Positions 25,756 through 34,600 of a stretch of 40,246 nt of DNA are shown here, in pieces (positions within the stretch are counted from its first letter, which is position 1; every line of letters begins with the position of its first letter). This stretch comes from DSWT01 sp049975385. Its GTDB lineage: Bacteria; Chloroflexota; Anaerolineae; B4-G1; SLSP01. A model generated the notes under the pieces. That model saw nothing but the letters and a program-made list of their open reading frames with translations. It ran no database searches and had not been told where the DNA came from. The DNA is taken from contig JBNGDO010000030.1 in the NCBI GenBank assembly GCA_049975385.1, positions 1-40,246 of the forward strand, read 5' to 3'. The translations under genes were made by a program, and so were the position numbers.

Positions 25756-26697
25756 TTAATCAAATAGATTCGTGCTGAGATAGCGTTCGCCGGTATCCGG
25801 CAATAGCACAACAACGGTTTTGCCTTCCCCCAACCGCGCGGCGACGTTAAGCGCTGCCGCTGCCGCCGCCCCCGAGGAGATGCCCACCAGCAAACCCTCG
25901 CGCTGCGCCAGTTGACGCGCCGTTTCCGCAGCCTCATCGCTGCTCACGGTAACGATTTCATCCACGACGCTGCGGTCGAACACTGCCGGGACGAAGCCCG
26001 CGCCGATACCTTGAATCTTGTGTGAGCCAGGTTCTCCGCCGGAGAGTACCGGTGATCCCGCCGGTTCTACGGCAAAGACACGCACGTGGGGCGCTTCCGC
26101 CTTCAAATAGCGGCCTACCCCGGTGACAGTGCCGCCTGTTCCCACCCCGGCAACGAAGGCATCCAGTTGCGGAACCTGCGCCAGGATTTCCGGGCCGGTC
26201 GTCGTGCGGTGGATTTCGGGATTGGCCGGATTGGTGAACTGGTTCGGCATCCACGCGGCGGGATGCTCGCGCACGATTTCCTCGGCCTTGGCAATCGCGC
26301 CTTTCATCCCCTGCGCGCCTGGCGTCAGGACAGTTTCCGCGCCGTAAGCTTTGAAGATGCCCCGGCGCTCGGCACTCACCGAATCTGGCATCACCAGAAT
26401 GACACGGTAGCCCTTGAAAGCCGCCACCATCGCCAGCCCGACGCCGGTATTACCGCTAGTGGGTTCCACAATAAGCCCACCCGGTTCCAGAAGTCCTTCG
26501 CGCTCGGCAGCCTCAATCATCGCCAGGCCAATACGCTCTTTGACACAGCCACCCGGATTCTGGCGTTCCAACTTCACCCACACGGTCGCCATCCCTGGCG
26601 CGACGACGTGTTGAAGACGCACCACAGGCGTGCGGCCCACCAGCTCAAGGATGCTGTCCACCACCAAACCGTGAAAATCGTTCTTTTCTACATCCAT
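25756..26697 (-). CDS. cysK: Cysteine synthase (O-acetylserine sulfhydrylase)
   Basis: 313 residues, normal length. It makes cysteine from O-acetylserine and sulfide with pyridoxal phosphate, in the cytosol. Motifs: PLP lysine Lys53 in NPGGCVKERIGLAM, the substrate loop PTSGNTGVGLAM (79-90), phosphate-binding GVGTGGTVTGVGRYLK, and SSGAAAAAAL near the C-terminus. The start ATG lies inside the end of cysE, overlapping it by ten bases, with GGAGG ten bases upstream inside cysE. Tight coupling fits the known cysteine synthase complex of CysE and CysK. Confidence 0.97.
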   Translation of the reverse strand: MDVEKNDFHGLVVDSILELVGRTPVVRLQHVVAPGMATVWVKLERQNPGGCVKERIGLAMIEAAEREGLLEPGGLIVEPTSGNTGVGLAMVAAFKGYRVILVMPDSVSAERRGIFKAYGAETVLTPGAQGMKGAIAKAEEIVREHPAAWMPNQFTNPANPEIHRTTTGPEILAQVPQLDAFVAGVGTGGTVTGVGRYLKAEAPHVRVFAVEPAGSPVLSGGEPGSHKIQGIGAGFVPAVFDRSVVDEIVTVSSDEAAETARQLAQREGLLVGISSGAAAAAALNVAARLGEGKTVVVLLPDTGERYLSTNLFD

Positions 26698-27500
26698 GAT
26701 TCAGCTTCCTCCAAAGCAAAGGATTCCTCCACCGGAACTTCGGGGGTTTCCAGGTCGCTCAAGCGCGCCTCCAGCGCCGCAATGCGCTGCGTCAGGTGAT
26801 CAACCGTATCCACCATCATATCAGGGAGCTGCTCGTGATGCAGATCGGGCTTGAAGCGACACGAAACGCCGTCGATCTTGACGACGCGACCCGGCACACC
26901 GACCACCGTCGCACACGCGGGTACAGGCTTTACGACCACCGAACCGGAGCCAATCTGCGCATTATAGCCCACCTCAATGGGGCCAAGCACGATCGCATCA
27001 GTCCCCAGGACGACACCATTGCCGATAGTGGGGTGGCGTTTTACCTTCTCAAGCGAGACGCCGCCGAGCACAACGCCCTTGTAGATCAAGACATCGTCGC
27101 CGACCTCGGCCGTCTCACCGATCACCACACCCATTCCGTGATCGATGAAGACGCGGCGACCGATCGTCGCGCCGGGATGGATTTCCACCCCGGTGAGCCA
27201 GCGGGCGATGTGCGAGAGCAAGCGTGCCACAAAGTGAAACTTGTGCACCCACAAAGTGTGTGCTACACGATAGAGCCAGATCGCGTGCAAGCCAGGATAA
27301 CACGTCAGCACCTCAATGACACTGCGCGCCGCCGGGTCTTTAGTGAAGACGGTCTGTACGTCCTCGCGCATGCGGGCGATGAAGCCGGGATGAGGTATAG
27401 GGCGTTCATTCTCCGGCAGACAGACGCACGTGCCACAGCACTTTCCGCAAGCGGGACGCGTTTCCCCCAAAATCGCGTACTGTGAAGTTGATGCAGTCAT
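26688..27500 (-). CDS. cysE: Serine O-acetyltransferase with Cys-rich N-terminus
   Basis: 270 residues. It acetylates serine with acetyl-CoA, the first step of cysteine synthesis. The core (REDVQTVFTKDPAARS, GVEIHPGATIGRRVFIDHGM, VVIGETAEVGDDVLIYKGV) is a left-handed beta-helix of hexapeptide repeats with the catalytic His-Asp region. Before the core is an extension of about 40 residues holding CGKCCGTCVC (18-27), which ordinary family members lack. The start is well supported by GGGAGG five bases upstream, so the extension is translated. The C-terminal tail after the beta-helix is long and acidic; its last residues overlap cysK. Confidence 0.95.
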   Translation of the reverse strand: MTASTSQYAILGETRPACGKCCGTCVCLPENERPIPHPGFIARMREDVQTVFTKDPAARSVIEVLTCYPGLHAIWLYRVAHTLWVHKFHFVARLLSHIARWLTGVEIHPGATIGRRVFIDHGMGVVIGETAEVGDDVLIYKGVVLGGVSLEKVKRHPTIGNGVVLGTDAIVLGPIEVGYNAQIGSGSVVVKPVPACATVVGVPGRVVKIDGVSCRFKPDLHHEQLPDMMVDTVDHLTQRIAALEARLSDLETPEVPVEESFALEEAESWM

Positions 27501-27600
27501 GGCTACCTCCCTGGTCTGTCTCTGGCGCTATCCTTCAAATCTTCAACGCTCATGCCTCATAGTATAACCGAAATTTGCCTGTATGCGAGTGAAACGCCTA

Positions 27601-27628
27601 TTGCAAAACTCAATTTTCGCGGTAGAAT
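27601..27628 (+). promoter_or_regulatory. Candidate promoter of the LysW-like gene
   Basis: TTGCAA (27601-27606), 16-base spacer, TAGAAT (27623-27628). This would give a leader of about 140 bases. The rest of the intergenic region between cysE and this gene holds no other convincing element. Confidence 0.35.
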
Positions 27629-27769
27629 GACAGTAGATATTTACTGATCCTCTCGTATGAAACTAGACTATTTCGGCTCACCCGAAAGCATATAGACGTT
27701 TAGAATGTTACGTTTGGACCAGTAAGTAGACCAATAAAAATCTTGCTATTGCGTGTAAGGAGAAATTGT

Positions 27770-28030
27770 ATGCCAGCGAAAGCAATTTGTCCGTCTTGTG
27801 GCGAGTGGGTCAAACTCCCCGACCATCCCAAGATTGGTCAGAAGATCACCTGTCTGGAATGCGAGGCTGATCTAGAAGTTATCGAAGTCAACCCCGTCGA
27901 GCTTGATTGGACCTATATGGAAGATGAACTCGACGATGAAGACTGGGATGACGAAGACGATTGGGATGAGGAGGATTGGGACGACGAAGACGACGAAGAT
28001 GACGAAGACGAGGATTTGGACGAATCATAA
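27770..28030 (+). CDS. LysW-like zinc-ribbon protein with very acidic tail
   Basis: 86 residues from the ATG at 27770, with AAGGAG six bases upstream. The N-terminal zinc ribbon has Cys7, Cys10, Cys28 and Cys31 (ICPSCGEWVKLP, ITCLECEADLEVIEV), as in LysW/ArgW, the carrier protein of lysine and ornithine biosynthesis. True LysW ends in EDWGE, whose Glu carries the intermediate. Here 30 of the last 36 residues are Asp or Glu, with three DW/EDW motifs and a terminal Ser. No LysX, LysZ or LysY gene is nearby, so a carrier role is not supported by context. It may be a relative adapted as an acidic adaptor. A strong terminator follows. Confidence 0.72.
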   Translation: MPAKAICPSCGEWVKLPDHPKIGQKITCLECEADLEVIEVNPVELDWTYMEDELDDEDWDDEDDWDEEDWDDEDDEDDEDEDLDES

Positions 28031-28068
28031 TCCTTTAACGCGTCAGCCAGACGTCCCCACATAATAGC

Positions 28069-28103
28069 AACCTGCCCCGTTCATATGAACGGGGCAGGTT
28101 TTT
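28069..28103 (+). terminator. Intrinsic terminator after the LysW-like gene
   Basis: A perfect 32-base palindrome, stem core CCTGCCCCGTTCAT, GC-rich at its base, followed by TTTTT. It is the clearest rho-independent terminator in the window. Confidence 0.92.
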
Positions 28104-28104
28104 G

Positions 28105-28137
28105 TGATTTGTGATTCGTGATTCGTATTTTGTAGTT
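28105..28137. repeat. ATTCG word repeat after the terminator
   Basis: GTGATTTGTGATTCGTGATT and related words, the same kind as flank the S23-type gene near 1.6-2.1 kb. It lies between the terminator and the histidine-kinase promoter region. Confidence 0.6.
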
Positions 28138-28216
28138 TGCGGCCTTGTCTTCTGACGACGGCCCGTCGACTGCGTACTCGCTCCCATTCTGAACCGTACC
28201 CTATTCTTACCCTTAC

Positions 28217-28244
28217 TTGCCGTTTGTCGGCATTTGAGTATTAT
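28217..28244 (+). promoter_or_regulatory. Candidate promoter of the kinase/ATPase operon
   Basis: TTGCCG (28217-28222), 16-base spacer, TATTAT (28239-28244), about 60 bases before the histidine-kinase start codon. Confidence 0.4.
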
Positions 28245-28310
28245 TATAGTTGGAATCAGTGCAGAAAAAAACACCATTCGCACCGGCACACTAAGCAAAA
28301 GGATCGCATT

Positions 28311-31300
28311 ATGGGTTTCGATTTCTGGCGCACGCTGGGGGGATTTGCGTTAGAATTCCCTTTGGAGTTGCCAAACATTGCTTTATCCATCATCTACATC
28401 GGCCTGTTTATCTGGGCGCTGTGGATGCGCTCTTCAGACTTCAGAAAGATGGACGGTAGAGCATGGATACTTTTTGTAATCTGCCTGATTTTGCTCTTCC
28501 CCACTCGCCCCTTGCTGGTGCTTTACCGCCAGCAATTTGGAGCGCTGCCGGCTTCACCGATAAGCGTATTGCCTGCCGCGCCTACCCTTTCGCTGGTTGG
28601 CCTGTTTCTCGTAGCCCTGGTCGCGATCAAGCTAGGGCCAGGACCGGGATTGATCGCCAATCTGGTTGCCGCTCTCACGTGGGCCTGGTTCGGACCGCTG
28701 ACCTTTACCGATGTCATGGCAACAGCGACGTGGGGGTTAGCCGTCGGCTATCTACTTCATCAAACCTACAAAGGCGAGTTATTCGACATCTTGCGCCGCC
28801 CTCTGGTCGCGTTGCCAGCCGCCACGCTTTTGCCATTAGGTTTTCTGTCGCTCAGCCGGCTGGTGACCAATCTTCCTCCGGGTGGACTGTTAGCAATCGA
28901 CTATGTGATCGCGGTCTGGAATAATGAGTTGCCACTCTGGCTCGTCGGCGCAGTGCCGCTCGGCGTTTTCTTCCAGTTGCTCTTCCTCAATCCTAAGTGG
29001 CGCGCATTCCAACGCGGCGACACCGTTTCGCTGTACAGTAAATCCATCCGCGCCAGGCTCATCATCCTCATCATCCCGCTCATATTGCTCAGTGTCATTC
29101 TGTCGATGGTCGCCGTCACCTCGCGCGCAATCAAGCTGGCCCGCGAGCAATCGCTCGACGAGATGCGGCGCAGTGCGGAAAATGCTGTCAACAGCCTGAC
29201 CTATTTTCATTATTCTGGTCAAAATTTGATCGCCACCTTCGCCGAGGATCCGGCATTGCTTAGCCCAGATCCCCAGCAGCGTATGACAGCGTTGACGACG
29301 GCGCGACAAGTCGTACCCTTCTTCCAAGAGCTGTTGCTCGTCGATCAAGATATGGAGATCACCGAGGCCGTTCCCGCTGAAGCAGGTTTCCTCGGATTGA
29401 CGACAGAGGAGGAACTGGCATTGGAACGATCCAACGCTTTCATTCCTTTCTCTTCGGTAACCCGGATGTCAGAATTACCCTCTGGCCAATACGGCATCAC
29501 GCTCGTGCGGCAGATTTTCAGGAATGGAGAGAATATCGAGCAGCCTCCAGAAGGTTATCTTTTGGGCCGTGTGCAGTTGGACATGAATCCGGAGATGCGA
29601 CGGGCACTGGAAGCACTCCAGGCTGCGGGCGGATCAGGCGCCGGCTTCATCCTGGATGAGAGTGGCGTTATCATCGCCCACCCCAACTCAGAGTATGTCA
29701 TGCGGCCCTGGTCCCCTAACGAAGAGGCCCTGCAATACACTGGCAGCATCGAGCGCGGGACCGCCTACGAAGACGTGAGCGCCGATGGCTACCGCATTTT
29801 GATCTACACGCTCAACGTTGAAGGTACGCCTTACCGGGTCGTGCTGCAACTCCCCTTCAGCACCGTCCTGGAAACGGCGGCTACAATCTCCAGCCCGTTG
29901 TTACTGGTGCAGATTGTGATGGGCACGTTATTGCTCGTCGCCATCCCCTTCTTTGCCACACGCATCATTCAACCGATCAACACGCTGGCCGAAGCTGCCG
30001 ATCACATCGCTGGCGGCAACTTAACCGTACCGGTGGCCATTTCCGGCGAGGACGAGGTCGCACAACTGGGCAACGCTTTCGAGCAAATGCGCGTCCGGCT
30101 GCAAGCGCGCCTTAACGACCTTTCACTGTTGCTCAATATCGCGCAAAGTGTCTCCGCAACGCTCGATCTAGAGCGTGGCGTGCATCCGATCCTGGAAGGC
30201 GCCCTTGAGGAAACGGGGGCGAGCATAGCGCGCTTCGTTATGCTTGGGGGGGGCGACCGCCCACAGCGCGCCTTTGTCGTAGGTGGCGATCCCGCGACTA
30301 ACCAAAGCAACGCTTACACAGAGCTAGATCGCGCATTTGCCGCCGTCCTTACACGACGGCGTGATCCACTGGTGATCCAGGACCTTACTCAGCTCAAGGG
30401 GACCGCGACGGTTTCTAAAAAACTGCAAAGTGTCGCTATCTTCCCCGTGCGCCCGCAGAACAGCACCGTGGCCGTGTTGTGGGTGGGGGATGATCAGAAA
30501 GACGCTTTCGACGAAGCACGTGTTAACTTTCTCTCCACGCTTGCGAGCCAGGCCGCCGTCCTGGTCGAAAACGCGCGGTTGTTCCAGGCGGCAGAGGGCG
30601 GACGACGGCGACTGGCGGCGATCCTGGCCAGCACCAGCGACGCCATCCTCGTCACCGACGCGGAAGGACGGTTGCTGCTGACAAATCCGGCGGCGCAAAA
30701 CCTGCTCGAGATGGATGAATCGGCTCTAGGACGTCCATTGAGCGGTCTGGCCTTGCCCGAAGCGCTGTCACAAGCTTTGATGCCTCCCAGGGACGAGCAA
30801 CAATTACCTACCGTAGAAGTTCCCATTGATGACCGACGCGTTTACTACGCAAGTATCGCGCCCATTACAGGCATTGAAGGGGCGACGTTAGGCATGGTCG
30901 CGGTAATGCGTGATGTCACACACTTCAAAGAACTCGATGAGATGAAGTCCGAGTTCGTAGCAACGGTATCGCACGATCTGCGCGCGCCGCTCACATTTAT
31001 CCGCGGCTACGCCACCATGATGGTGATGGTCGGCGATCTGAACGAGAAACAACACGATTATCTCGACCGCATCCTCGAAGGCATCGATCAGATGAGCGCC
31101 CTCATCGGCGATCTGCTCAACCTGCGGCGCATCGAAGCCGGCGTAGGCATCCGTCAGGAGCCGTGCCGTCTGGGCCTCATCCTGGTGGAAGCGGTCGATG
31201 CAATGCGCGCGCGGGCGACGTCGAAAGGCGTCACGCTGCGCCTGGAGCCAACGGAAGGCGCCCCCACTGTAACTGGCGATCGCACGCTCTTGCGGCAAGC

Positions 31301-31628
31301 CGTGAGCAATCTGGTGGACAATGCCATCAAATACACGCCTGCACCCGGTCAGGTAAGTGTGGGATTGGGAACCACACCGCACGAAGCCGTAATCCATATT
31401 TCTGACACAGGTATTGGCATCACACCGGAAGATCAGGTGCGGTTGTTCGAAAAGTTCTACCGTATCAAGCACCGCGAAACCGGCAATATCCAGGGGACTG
31501 GATTGGGCCTCGCCCTGGTCAAGTCGATTATCGAGCGGCATGGTGGACGCGTTTGGGCCGAAAGCACCCCGAATCAGGGAAGCACTTTTTATATCGCCCT
31601 ACCCTTGCCAGAAGATGAAGCACAATAG
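28311..31628 (+). CDS. Membrane sensor histidine kinase (Cache-like, HAMP, GAF, PAS, HisKA, HATPase)
   Basis: 1105 residues from ATG 28311 (AAGGAT eight bases upstream); the open frame to 28137 has no ribosome site. Residues 1-225 form about six membrane helices. After another helix (248-270), a Cache-like extracytoplasmic sensor spans about 275-520. A final helix (528-548) leads to HAMP (549-600), GAF (about 605-755), PAS (about 762-870), HisKA with His888 in FVATVSHDLRAP, and HATPase_c with NLVDNAIKYTP, SDTGIGI and GTGLGLALVKSI. It should sense an external signal and autophosphorylate. No response regulator is nearby; the next gene, 20 bases away, is the giant MBL/STAS/pseudokinase/ATPase protein, its most likely partner. 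Confidence 0.93.
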   Translation: MGFDFWRTLGGFALEFPLELPNIALSIIYIGLFIWALWMRSSDFRKMDGRAWILFVICLILLFPTRPLLVLYRQQFGALPASPISVLPAAPTLSLVGLFLVALVAIKLGPGPGLIANLVAALTWAWFGPLTFTDVMATATWGLAVGYLLHQTYKGELFDILRRPLVALPAATLLPLGFLSLSRLVTNLPPGGLLAIDYVIAVWNNELPLWLVGAVPLGVFFQLLFLNPKWRAFQRGDTVSLYSKSIRARLIILIIPLILLSVILSMVAVTSRAIKLAREQSLDEMRRSAENAVNSLTYFHYSGQNLIATFAEDPALLSPDPQQRMTALTTARQVVPFFQELLLVDQDMEITEAVPAEAGFLGLTTEEELALERSNAFIPFSSVTRMSELPSGQYGITLVRQIFRNGENIEQPPEGYLLGRVQLDMNPEMRRALEALQAAGGSGAGFILDESGVIIAHPNSEYVMRPWSPNEEALQYTGSIERGTAYEDVSADGYRILIYTLNVEGTPYRVVLQLPFSTVLETAATISSPLLLVQIVMGTLLLVAIPFFATRIIQPINTLAEAADHIAGGNLTVPVAISGEDEVAQLGNAFEQMRVRLQARLNDLSLLLNIAQSVSATLDLERGVHPILEGALEETGASIARFVMLGGGDRPQRAFVVGGDPATNQSNAYTELDRAFAAVLTRRRDPLVIQDLTQLKGTATVSKKLQSVAIFPVRPQNSTVAVLWVGDDQKDAFDEARVNFLSTLASQAAVLVENARLFQAAEGGRRRLAAILASTSDAILVTDAEGRLLLTNPAAQNLLEMDESALGRPLSGLALPEALSQALMPPRDEQQLPTVEVPIDDRRVYYASIAPITGIEGATLGMVAVMRDVTHFKELDEMKSEFVATVSHDLRAPLTFIRGYATMMVMVGDLNEKQHDYLDRILEGIDQMSALIGDLLNLRRIEAGVGIRQEPCRLGLILVEAVDAMRARATSKGVTLRLEPTEGAPTVTGDRTLLRQAVSNLVDNAIKYTPAPGQVSVGLGTTPHEAVIHISDTGIGITPEDQVRLFEKFYRIKHRETGNIQGTGLGLALVKSIIERHGGRVWAESTPNQGSTFYIALPLPEDEAQ

Positions 31629-31648
31629 CTGAGCTGACGAGGAGATAG

Positions 31649-34600
31649 ATGAAGATCAGAATCTGGGGTACACGCGGTTCTATTCCCGCCCCACTTAGTT
31701 CCGCCCGTATCGAAGAAAAAATCTGCCAGGCGATCCTGGCTATGCCACAGATAAACACGCAAGACCCCGAAGAAGTACGCGGCTACGTGAGCAAACTTCC
31801 GCCTATGGTACGCGGAACAACAGGTGGAAACACAGCCTGTATCGAGGTGCAAGCCGAGGGGCAGCTCTTCGTTCTCGACGCCGGATCAGGTCTCTATCCG
31901 TTAGGTCTCGAACTGATGCAAGGGCCTTTTGGCCAAGGCAAAGGCACGATGCATCTCTTCATCAGCCATACTCATTGGGATCACATTCAAGGGTTCCCCA
32001 TGTTTACACCGGCATTTATCCCTGGTAATCGTATTTTCATCTATGGCCCACACGATCTGGAAACCGCTTTTAAGATTCAACAACGCCCGCTAACGTGGCC
32101 GGTATCACTGGATTACATGTCGGCAGACATCAAGTTTATCCATATCACGCCGGGCGAACCCCTTCTCATTGACAAAGTCCGCATTGAGACGCTCAAAAAC
32201 GCGCATCCCGGCGACGCCTACAGCTATCGCTTCGAGGATCAACACAGCGTTTTCGTATACGCCAGCGATGCCGAGTACAAAAAACTGGAGGACGATGTCG
32301 TCAATCCTCACGTGACGTTCTTCCGCAACGCCGACGCGCTTGTATTCGATGCGATGTACACGCTGCAGGACGCCTGGGTCAAAGAAGATTGGGGGCATAG
32401 TTCGGCGATGATCGGCGTGGACCTGGCACAGGCTGCCGGTGTCAAACGACTGATCCTTTTCCACCATGATCCCTCCTATTCCGACGCTAAAATCGAGGAA
32501 ATCTACGCAACAGCCCTAGCGTACCGAAACCAACGCGGGTTCACCCTTGAAACCATCGTTGCCTACGAGGGCATGACCTTCGATCTGACGCCGCCAGGGG
32601 CTATGGACCTGCAGTTCACGCCCAATGGCGAAACCGCCATCGTTACCCCAACCAGCATCTTCGACGAACACGGCATCGACGCGCTGGCACGACAATTGAC
32701 AGAAATGTCCGACCCCCACTCGCCGACCAGTTCGATCATCGATCTGTCGCAGGTTGAAACCTTCACGACCGCCAGCCTCAAATCGCTGGTCGCGTTCCGC
32801 CAGCAATGGCGCGGCAAGCCCATCATCCTCGCCAATCCACCGCAAAACGTCAAGCACATCATCGAACTGGGGGGCTGCGCCGACTTCTTTACCGTTTACC
32901 CCTCCGTCGACGCAGCACTCAGCGCCGTTCATGCGCGCGAGGCGCTCAACCTGCCGGGACAGGTCATCAAAAACCGTTACCGTATCGAAAGCAAAATCGG
33001 CGAGAGCCTTCTGGGCAGTGTGCTCAAAGCCACCGATACCGAAGAAAATCGGACGGTCGTACTCAAAATCCTCTCACCGGCTTTCAGCGCCGCCACTATC
33101 GAGCGGTTCATGCAACAGACCCAGCAGATCGTCGCCCTGGATCATCCCAACATCGTCGAAGTGTTCGCGTGGGACCGCGAGGAGAACTACGTCTTGAGCG
33201 TCGAGGCTTACGTCCCACATCCCACGCTCCAGGACTTTCTGAGCGAACGGGAAGTCGGCACCGATGAGGCGCGCACTCCGTCCGGGTTCAGCACCAGTCC
33301 GGCGTACCTTCTCGAAATCGCATTGGATGTAATCAACGCGCTGGAATATGCTCACAGCCATGGTGTAGTCCTTGGCGACCTTAAGCCGCAAAACATCTTC
33401 CTCACCCCCGAGGGCGCGCGCTTGACGGGCATCGGCCTGGGACGCCTGGAGGAAGGGCGCAATTTGCTGGATACCCCTCGGCTTTTTCTCACCGCCGATT
33501 ACTTGGCCCCTGAACAAATCCTGGGTGAAGCCCTTGACGCCCGCACCGATTTGTACGCATTTGGCGTGATTTTGTATCAGCTCTTTACCGGGCACATGCC
33601 CTTCGAGGAACCAGCACGCAGTGAGACATCCATCTCCGCCGAGACAGATGAACAAGCCGTGTTGCAGAGCCACCTGCGCTATTCGCCGCGCCACCCGCGC
33701 GATTTCAACAGCCCCGATGGCAAGCTACAGATTTCGGCTTCGTTGGATCACCTGATACTCAAGTTGCTGGATCAAAATCCCAACAATCGTTACGCTAGCG
33801 CACAACAAGTCCGGCGCATCCTCAGCAACTTACTCAGCGACATAGAATCCTCAGCACGTCCCCGCACGCAGCTCCTGGTAGGACGCGAGAAGCAGGTACA
33901 AACGCTACGTGCCTGCTGGGAAGAAGCTGCTGCCGGACACGGACAACTAGCCTTCATCACCGGGGAGCCGGGGATCGGCAAGACACGCCTGGCGCAACAG
34001 GTTGCGGCACAAAGTCACCCGCCAGTGCTGCTCGTCGGCCACTGCGAGGATAGCGAGGGCCAACCAGCCTACCGGCTGTTTACCGAAGTACTGCGAGAGT
34101 ATCTCAACACCGTCCCGCCAGAGTTCTTCAATACGGAGGCCCGTCAGCAACTCACTAATTTCGCATCGTTGATCCCCGAAATCCACCAGATGTTACCCGA
34201 ACTACACGTAGCGCCACCGTTGGACCCCAAACAGGAACAACTGCGTCTGATGACGAGTCTCACCCAGTTCATCCGTCGCGCAACACAGGAACGCCCGTGG
34301 TTTCTCATCCTCGAAGACTTACACTGGGCCGATACCAGCAGTCTGGAACTCCTGCTCTATTTGGGACGGCACATCCCAACTATGCCAATCTTCGTACTCG
34401 GGACATACAGTGATACCGAAGTGGAACGCGGGCACCCACTACTCGAAACACTACGCGGGCTGCGCAGCCATCCAACATACCGCCACGTGCCGCTTGAGCG
34501 GTTGACGCAGGACGAAGTGGAAATGGCGCTGACCTATCTATGGAGCCGGACCGTCCCTGAAGCTCTTATCGAAAAGATATACGCTCAGACCGCTGGTAAC

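Noticed and set aside
28137..28310. 58-residue upstream extension of the histidine kinase
   Set aside because: It passes through the promoter region and has no ribosome site; AAGGAT precedes the ATG at 28311.
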